Shown: piece after piece, positions 58,859-64,000 of the stretch | Position numbering within the stretch: the stretch's first letter is position 1 | How the letters are laid out: every line of letters begins with the position of its first letter | DNA from: Cryobacterium sp. N22 | GTDB taxonomy: Bacteria > Actinomycetota > Actinomycetes > Actinomycetales > Microbacteriaceae | Length of the DNA stretch: 64,000 bases | Assembly: GCF_002929555.1 (NCBI RefSeq) | Contig: NZ_PJJP01000034.1 | Span: 62,001-126,000 of the forward strand | Direction of reading: 5' to 3' | Position numbers and translations under genes: made by a program | Notes under the pieces: generated by a model | Seen by the model: only the letters and a program-made list of their open reading frames with translations | Database searches by the model: none | What the model was told of the DNA's origin: nothing

Positions 58859-60289
58859 ATGTCATCGTCAACCCCCGTCCCGGCCGCGCCGCCCCGCACC
58901 GCCGACTCGAGCATCTCCGAGGCGGACCTGCGCCGGGCCGGCTGGGCCAGCTCGCTCGGCAGCGCACTGGAGTACTACGACTTCGCGCTCTACAGCCTGG
59001 CGTCGGCGCTCATCTTCAGCGAACTGTTCTTCACCGACAGCGACCCCACCACCGGGCGCATCCTGGCCTTCGCCACCTACTTCATCGGTTTCGCGGTGCG
59101 CCCCCTCGGCGGCCTGTTCTTCGGATCGCTCGGCGACCGCATCGGCCGCAAGTCGGTGCTGCTTCTCACCGTGCTCCTGATGGGCGGCGCCAGCACCGCG
59201 ATGGGCCTGCTGCCCACCTACGACCAGGTCGGCATCCTGGCACCGATCCTGCTCATCGTGCTCCGCATCCTTCAGGGCTTCGGCGCGGGCGCCGAGCAGG
59301 CGGGCGCCGCCACCCTGATGACCGAGTACGCGCCCCGCCACCGCCGCGGGTTCTTCGCGTCGCTGCCGTTCATGGGCATCCAGATCGGCACCGTGATCGC
59401 GGCCCTGGTCTTCTTCCTGCTGCTCATCCCGAGCCAGCAGGTCGTCCTGGACGGCCTGTGGCGCATCCCGTTCCTGGCCAGCGCCGTGCTCATCGGCGTG
59501 GCCGTATACATCAGGCTCAAGCTCAAGGAATCGCCCTCGTTCGTGAAGCTCGAGGCCCACGAGCAGGTGCAGGAGAAGCCGCTGCGCAGCCTCCTGCGCA
59601 CCTCGCGCAAGACCGTGCTGATCGGCATGGGCCTGCGCATGGCCGAAAACGGCGGCTCGTCGATTTACCAGGTGCTGGCCATCAGCTACGTCGTCACCGT
59701 CGCGCTGGGCTCGTCGGTCACCGCCGGGCCGATCGGCGCAATCTCGCTGGTCTTCGCCGCCGCCGTCGGCGCGATCACGGTGCCCGTGGCCGGGCTGCTC
59801 AGCGACAGGTTCGGTCGGGTGCGGGTCTACCGCGGGTTCGCGATCTTCCAGTTCGTGATCGCGGTGCCGGTCTGGTGGATCCTGAGCACCGGCAACGTCG
59901 TGGCGACCGTCGCGGCCATCTCGGTGGCCCTCGGCATCGGCACCTGGGGCATGTTCGGCGCCCAGGGCGCCCTGATGCCCGAGCTGTTCGGCTCCCGGCA
60001 CCGCTACACCGGAGTGTCGGTGGCCCGCGAATTCTCCGCCGTCATCGCGGGCGGCCTGGTGCCGCTGGTCGGTGCGCTGCTGCTGGCCTGGTTCAGCGAC
60101 AGCTGGGTGCCGCTGGCGCTCTACCTGCTCCTGCTGACCGGTATCACGATCGCCGTGACGTTCATCACGCCGGAGACCAGGGGCCGCGACCTCGACCTCG
60201 AGACGGATGCGCTCGACGACGTCTCCCTGACGGCCCCGGCAACGGCATCCGCGCCGGTCGCCGCCGCGGTGGGTACTCCTCGTGCCTGA
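58859..60289 (+). CDS. MHS-family MFS transporter
   Basis: A 476-residue proton symporter of the metabolite:H+ symporter family (relatives: ShiA, KgtP, ProP). SLGSALEYYDFALYSLASALIF at the start and LGDRIGRKSVLLLTVLLMGGASTAMGLLPTY (in parts) are typical; RILQGFGAGAEQAGA and SDRFGRVRVYRG are further marks. It imports organic or sugar acids in this family. GAGAGG lies five bases before the ATG. It lies between a TetR and an IclR gene, upstream of sugar-acid enzymes. Confidence 0.92.
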   Translation: MSSSTPVPAAPPRTADSSISEADLRRAGWASSLGSALEYYDFALYSLASALIFSELFFTDSDPTTGRILAFATYFIGFAVRPLGGLFFGSLGDRIGRKSVLLLTVLLMGGASTAMGLLPTYDQVGILAPILLIVLRILQGFGAGAEQAGAATLMTEYAPRHRRGFFASLPFMGIQIGTVIAALVFFLLLIPSQQVVLDGLWRIPFLASAVLIGVAVYIRLKLKESPSFVKLEAHEQVQEKPLRSLLRTSRKTVLIGMGLRMAENGGSSIYQVLAISYVVTVALGSSVTAGPIGAISLVFAAAVGAITVPVAGLLSDRFGRVRVYRGFAIFQFVIAVPVWWILSTGNVVATVAAISVALGIGTWGMFGAQGALMPELFGSRHRYTGVSVAREFSAVIAGGLVPLVGALLLAWFSDSWVPLALYLLLLTGITIAVTFITPETRGRDLDLETDALDDVSLTAPATASAPVAAAVGTPRA

Positions 60290-60314
60290 CCTGGATGCGG
60301 CCGACGCGTCGACC

Positions 60315-61091
60315 TCAGCGCCGGGGCAGCAGCACGGCCAGCTCGGCGGCGGCCTCGCGCAACGGACCGAGGAATTGCAGGGCCTGCTCCACCGTGGTGC
60401 GGTAGGCCGGCGACGGAACGGAGAGGGCGGCCACCGCGATGCCCATGGCATCGAGCACGGGAACGCCGACGGTGACGATGCCCTCCTCGTGCTCCTCGTT
60501 CGAGACCGCGAAACCCTGCGAGCGCACCCGGGCGATCTCGGCCGCGAATGCCGACCGGTCGGTGATCGTGCGGCTGGTGAACCGCTCCAGCGGCAGCGTC
60601 GTCACCAGGTGGTCGCGGGTCTCCCAGTCGGCGAAGGCCACGAGCACCTTGCCCATCGACGTGCAGTGCAGCGGGCCGAGCTTGCCGGTCTCGCCGCGAA
60701 CGCCCACGTGGTGGCGCGCCTCGATGTGGTGGATGTAGAGCTGATGCTCGCCGTCGAGGACCGACATCAGGCTGGCCTCGCCGGTGGCTCGCGACAGCGT
60801 GCGAAGCACGGGCAGGGCCACGCCCTGGAAGCCGTGGGCGCTGGACACGGCGGCGCCGAGCTGGAACAGGCGCAACCCGAGGCTGTAGAGCTTGGTCTCC
60901 GGATTGAAGCTCACGAAGTCGTCGCGCACCAGCGAGCCGAGCAGCCGGTGCGTCGTGGTCACCGGGTACCCGCTCCAGCGCGCCAGGTCCGACAGGGTGG
61001 CCCCGTCGGGATGCGGGCCGAGCACGGTCAGCAGGCTCAGCGCCTTGCCCACCATGTCCTTGCCCACCGTCTCGGTGTCCCCGGTTCTCAC
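60315..61091 (-). CDS. IclR-family transcriptional regulator
   Basis: A 258-residue regulator. Residues 12-75 form the winged helix (ALSLLTVLGPHPDGATLSDLARWSGYPVTTTHRLLGSLV, in parts), and residues 85-255 the ligand domain with LHCTSMGKVLVAF and EEGIVTVGVPVLDAMG. GTG at 61091 was chosen since TACGAT ends six bases before it. It is divergent from the catabolic genes by 38 bp, a position from which IclR regulators commonly control the neighbour; its inducer is probably a keto or hydroxy acid. Confidence 0.9.
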   Translation of the reverse strand: MRTGDTETVGKDMVGKALSLLTVLGPHPDGATLSDLARWSGYPVTTTHRLLGSLVRDDFVSFNPETKLYSLGLRLFQLGAAVSSAHGFQGVALPVLRTLSRATGEASLMSVLDGEHQLYIHHIEARHHVGVRGETGKLGPLHCTSMGKVLVAFADWETRDHLVTTLPLERFTSRTITDRSAFAAEIARVRSQGFAVSNEEHEEGIVTVGVPVLDAMGIAVAALSVPSPAYRTTVEQALQFLGPLREAAAELAVLLPRR

Positions 61092-61129
61092 GCGTCGATC
61101 GTACCGGCATCCGCTCTGGCGGGCGCACC

Positions 61130-61903
61130 GTGCTGATCGCACGGGTGGCCACCGACAGTGGACCCCGGCACGGCATCGTGGACGGCGACCAGGTGCGGCT
61201 GGTGTGCAGCCTCGCCGATCTGCGCCGCACGGGCGAGCGGGTACCGTTCACGCCGCACACCCTGCTTGCGCCGGTACAGCCGGGCACCATCTATGGGATG
61301 GCCCACAACACCGGTCCCGCCGACCGGGAACTGGCGCCGCAGGCGTTCCTCAAGCCGCGGCACGGCGCCATCGGCCCCGGCGACCCCATCCCGGTGCCGC
61401 ACGGGATCGGCCCTGTCGTCGCCGAGGCCGAGCTGGCCCTCGTGATCGGCAGCCCGGCCCGGCATCGCAGCCTCGCCGACGCGCTCGAGGTGGTTCTCGG
61501 CTATACCGCCGCGAACGATGTCACCGCTCGCGCGCTGCAGGCCCAGGATTCGCTGTGGCTGGCCGGCAAGGGCTTCGACGGGTTCACCCCGCTCGGCCCG
61601 GTGATCGACACCGAGCTGCCCGTCGAGGCCGGCATCTGCCTGGCCGTCGACGGCACGACGGTCTCCGCCTCCACAACGACCGCACTGGCACGCGGATTCG
61701 CCGAGATCATCGTCTACCTCAGCAGCATCACCACCCTGCAGCCGGGTGACGTCATCCTCACCGGCGCCCCGGGTGCCGACGCCGGCCTGCTGCCCGGCGG
61801 CACCGTGGCCATCACCGTGGGCGGGCTCACCCTGGTAAACCCCGTCGTCGGCGCCGCCGCCCCAGCCGGCCTGCTCGAGCACTACCGGAAGGCCATCGCA
61901 TGA
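61130..61903 (+). CDS. FAH-family hydrolase/isomerase
   Basis: A 257-residue member of the fumarylacetoacetate hydrolase family. YGMAHNTGPADRELAP, AEAELALVIGSPA with the metal-binding Glu, and GYTAANDVTARALQAQDSLWLAGKGFDGFTPLGPVID (in parts) are the family blocks. These enzymes hydrolyse or decarboxylate keto acids, and some act on 2-keto-3-deoxy sugar acids. The GTG start is chosen from the only near site after the IclR gene. pfkB overlaps its stop as ATGA. Confidence 0.88.
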   Translation: MLIARVATDSGPRHGIVDGDQVRLVCSLADLRRTGERVPFTPHTLLAPVQPGTIYGMAHNTGPADRELAPQAFLKPRHGAIGPGDPIPVPHGIGPVVAEAELALVIGSPARHRSLADALEVVLGYTAANDVTARALQAQDSLWLAGKGFDGFTPLGPVIDTELPVEAGICLAVDGTTVSASTTTALARGFAEIIVYLSSITTLQPGDVILTGAPGADAGLLPGGTVAITVGGLTLVNPVVGAAAPAGLLEHYRKAIA

Positions 61904-62919
61904 CCCCCAACACGCGCCAGAGCGGCACTCTCGACGTCGTCACCCTCGGCGAGATCATGGCGATGTTCGTGGCCGACGAGGCCGGCATCCTGGCTGGCGT
62001 CGATCATTTCACCCGCCGGCTGGCCGGGGCTGAGTTCAACGTGGCGGTGGGCCTGACCCGGCTCGGCCACCGGGTGGGCTATCTCACCCGGTTGGGCGCC
62101 GACCCGTTCGGCGAGTTCGCACTCGCCCGGCTGCGAGAACTCGGCATCGACGCCGGGGAGGTCAGCATGGACGCCGGCGCTCCCACCGGATTCCAGCTGA
62201 AGAACCGGGCCGACCCCGGCGACGACCCCACCGTCGTGTACTTCAGGGCGCACTCCGCCGCCCGCCGGCTGGCCCCCACCGCGGCGACGGATGCCTATCT
62301 GCGCCGCGCCAGGCACCTTCACCTCACCGGCATCCCGCTCGCCCTCGGCGAGGGCCCGCGCGCCCTCGCCGGCCAGGCGATCGCCGCCGCCCGGCGCTCC
62401 GGCGCCACGGTGAGCGTCGATCCCAATCTGCGTCCAGCGCTCTGGCCGGACACCGCGACCATGGTGCGGACGGTCAACGATCTCGCCGTGCAGGCCGACT
62501 GGGTGCTGCCCGGCCTGCCCGAGGGACGCATCCTCACCGGGCACGGCACGCCGGAGGGCGTCGCCGGCTGGTACCTCGACCGCGGAGTGAAGGTGGTCGC
62601 CGTCAAGACCGGCTCGGCGGGCGCCGAACTCTTCACCCGCGACGGCCTGCACGTCGTCTGCCCGCCGTTCCGGGTGTCCCCGGTCGACACCGTCGGCGCC
62701 GGCGACGGCTTCGCGGCCGGGTTCATCAGCGCCGCCCTCGACGGCCGCCCCGTGCACGAGTGGCTCAGCCGAGCCGCCGCGGTGGGCGCCATCGCCACCA
62801 CCAGCCACGGCGACCAGGAAGGCCTGCCCGACCGCGCCGGCCTCGAGGCCTTCCTCGAAGCCGCGACACGCCAGCCTCTCAACCACGCCTCCACGCCCGC
62901 AGAAAGGGCCTTCGCATGA
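61900..62919 (+). CDS. PfkB-family sugar kinase, KDG-kinase-like
   Basis: A 339-residue kinase. VVTLGEIMAMFVADEAG and FTRRLAGAEFNVAVGLTRLGHRVGYLTRLGADPFGEF (in parts) are close to 2-keto-3-deoxygluconate kinases; the second PfkB motif is SPVDTVGAGDGFAAGFISA with the catalytic Asp. It would phosphorylate a keto-deoxy sugar acid. Start overlaps the FAH stop, and the dehydrogenase start overlaps its stop, so all three form one operon. Confidence 0.92.
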   Translation: MTPNTRQSGTLDVVTLGEIMAMFVADEAGILAGVDHFTRRLAGAEFNVAVGLTRLGHRVGYLTRLGADPFGEFALARLRELGIDAGEVSMDAGAPTGFQLKNRADPGDDPTVVYFRAHSAARRLAPTAATDAYLRRARHLHLTGIPLALGEGPRALAGQAIAAARRSGATVSVDPNLRPALWPDTATMVRTVNDLAVQADWVLPGLPEGRILTGHGTPEGVAGWYLDRGVKVVAVKTGSAGAELFTRDGLHVVCPPFRVSPVDTVGAGDGFAAGFISAALDGRPVHEWLSRAAAVGAIATTSHGDQEGLPDRAGLEAFLEAATRQPLNHASTPAERAFA

Positions 62920-64000
62920 CCACCACCACCACCACCACCACCCGCCCGTCCGCACTCCGCCCGTCAACCCTTCGCGTCGTCGTGGCCTCCCCGCTCTCGG
63001 AGGAGCTCTGCCGACTCATCGAGCGGGCCGAACCGCGCCTCGACCTCGTGCGGGACCAAACCCTGCTCCCGCCCATGCGGCACCCCGCCGACTACCGCGG
63101 CGACCCGGCCTTCCGTCGCACACCCGCCCAGCAGGCGGCGTTCGAGGCGCTCGTCGACTCCGCCGACGTGCTCTACGGCATCCCCGATGTGGACCCCGAC
63201 GCGCTCCGGCGCACGGCGCAGGCCAACCCGAAGCTGCGCTGGGTGCAGCTCATGGCCGCCGGCGGCGGCGCCCAGGTGAAGGCGGCCGGACTCGGCGACG
63301 ACGACCTGGCACGGGTGGCCTTCACCACCTCCGCGGGGGTGCACGGCGGCCCGCTGGCGGAGTTCGCCCTGTTCGGCATCCTGGCCGGCGCCAAGCGGCT
63401 GCCCCAGCTGCAGCAGCAGCAACACGAGCACGACTGGCCGGCCCGCCGCCCGCTCGGCCAGGTGCGCGACCAGACCGTGCTCCTCGTGGGCCTGGGCGGC
63501 ATCGGCCGGGAAATCGCCCGGCTCACCCACGCCCTCGGCATGCACGTGATCGGCGCCCGCCGTGCGGGCAGCAGCAGCACCGTCGACCACGTCGACGAGT
63601 ACGTGTCCATCGACGACCTCGCCGAGCACGCCGCCCGCGCGGACGCCATCGTCGTCTCGCTGCCCGGCACCGACGCCACCGAAGGCCTAGTGGGCGCAGC
63701 GGTGTTCGCCACCGCCCGGCCCGGCGTCACCGTCGTGAACGTGGGCCGCGGCACCGTCATCGACGAGGCCGCCCTCACTCTCGCCCTGCAGAACGGCCAG
63801 GTCGGTTTCGCCGCGCTCGACGTGTTCGCCACCGAGCCCCTCGCCGCCGACAGCGCACTGTGGGACCTGCCGAACGTTCTCGTCAGCCCGCACACCGCCG
63901 CCCTCGACCCCGGCGAGGAACGCCGCATCGCCGAGCTGTTCGCCGAGAACGCCACCGCCCTGCTCGACGGCAGGCCCCTGCGCAACGAGGTCGACACCGT
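62916..64000 (+). CDS. D-isomer 2-hydroxyacid dehydrogenase (3' end beyond the window)
   Basis: At least 361 residues; no stop is reached before the window ends. The NAD-binding domain shows LLVGLGGIGREIARLTHALGMHVIGARR; catalytic features are NVGRGTVIDEAAL, LDVFATEPLAADSALWDLPNVLVSPHTAA with the Glu and His. It would reduce or oxidise 2-keto acids such as glyoxylate or hydroxypyruvate. The N-terminus has eight threonines from an ACC run (62919-62942). ATGA overlap with pfkB. Its place suggests a role in the same sugar-acid route. Confidence 0.9.
   Translation, partial: MTTTTTTTTRPSALRPSTLRVVVASPLSEELCRLIERAEPRLDLVRDQTLLPPMRHPADYRGDPAFRRTPAQQAAFEALVDSADVLYGIPDVDPDALRRTAQANPKLRWVQLMAAGGGAQVKAAGLGDDDLARVAFTTSAGVHGGPLAEFALFGILAGAKRLPQLQQQQHEHDWPARRPLGQVRDQTVLLVGLGGIGREIARLTHALGMHVIGARRAGSSSTVDHVDEYVSIDDLAEHAARADAIVVSLPGTDATEGLVGAAVFATARPGVTVVNVGRGTVIDEAALTLALQNGQVGFAALDVFATEPLAADSALWDLPNVLVSPHTAALDPGEERRIAELFAENATALLDGRPLRNEVDT

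Overview
The window is high-GC DNA from an actinobacterium, most likely a Microbacteriaceae member (Cryobacterium or a close relative is my guess, not a proof). The signs are F420 cofactor genes, DtxR-type iron boxes, an SCO7613-like giant membrane protein, and about twenty genes whose start codon lies 6-7 nt behind a TANNNT -10 box, as for leaderless mRNAs. I see no rRNA, tRNA, CRISPR array, transposase or phage gene; this looks like ordinary chromosome. Only one gene-free stretch exceeds 300 bp (43030-43354).

Layout. 1-6391 (minus): narJ (cut by the window edge), narH and narG for respiratory nitrate reductase, with an Fe-S-type ArsR/SufR-like regulator directly upstream. 6552-10043: formylglycine-generating enzyme plus the cysteine-type sulfatase it would activate. 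10060-13104: tenA under a TPP riboswitch, then fructose PTS EIIBCA. 14151-17364 (minus): F420 operon (FGD-like oxidoreductase, cofE, cofC). 17434-23407: exonuclease III, a small membrane monooxygenase-like protein, AEC carrier, ArsR/SRPBCC pair, hydrolase, and a TetR with a membrane protein. 23553-29957: a 2134-residue membrane protein with four internal repeats. 30127-36007: acetyltransferases, SHOCT protein, CopB-type P-ATPase behind a CsoR-like operator, M50-like protein, VIT-family iron/manganese transporter behind two DtxR boxes. 36101-41994 (minus): ribose operon rbsR-A-C-B-K-D. 42193-55889: SDR, acetyl-CoA synthetase, two hydrolases, lipid kinase, lspA, VOC protein, F420-dependent LLM enzyme, methyltransferase, DUF1622, MFS, and two CNNM/CBS proteins. 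56118-64000: sugar isomerase, Gfo/Idh/MocA dehydrogenase, TetR, MHS transporter, IclR, FAH-family enzyme, PfkB kinase and a 2-hydroxyacid dehydrogenase (cut by the edge), a probable sugar-acid catabolic region.

Most notable: a family of 72-bp palindromic repeats lies in frame inside two neighbouring F420 biosynthesis genes, two copies within the catalytic region of CofC and seven forming a 175-residue tail on CofE. Each copy encodes 24 residues. Related or similar hairpins sit between several convergent gene pairs, including a two-copy dispersed element (13121-13207 and 30817-30897), which suggests a hairpin family that can both terminate transcription and expand inside genes.
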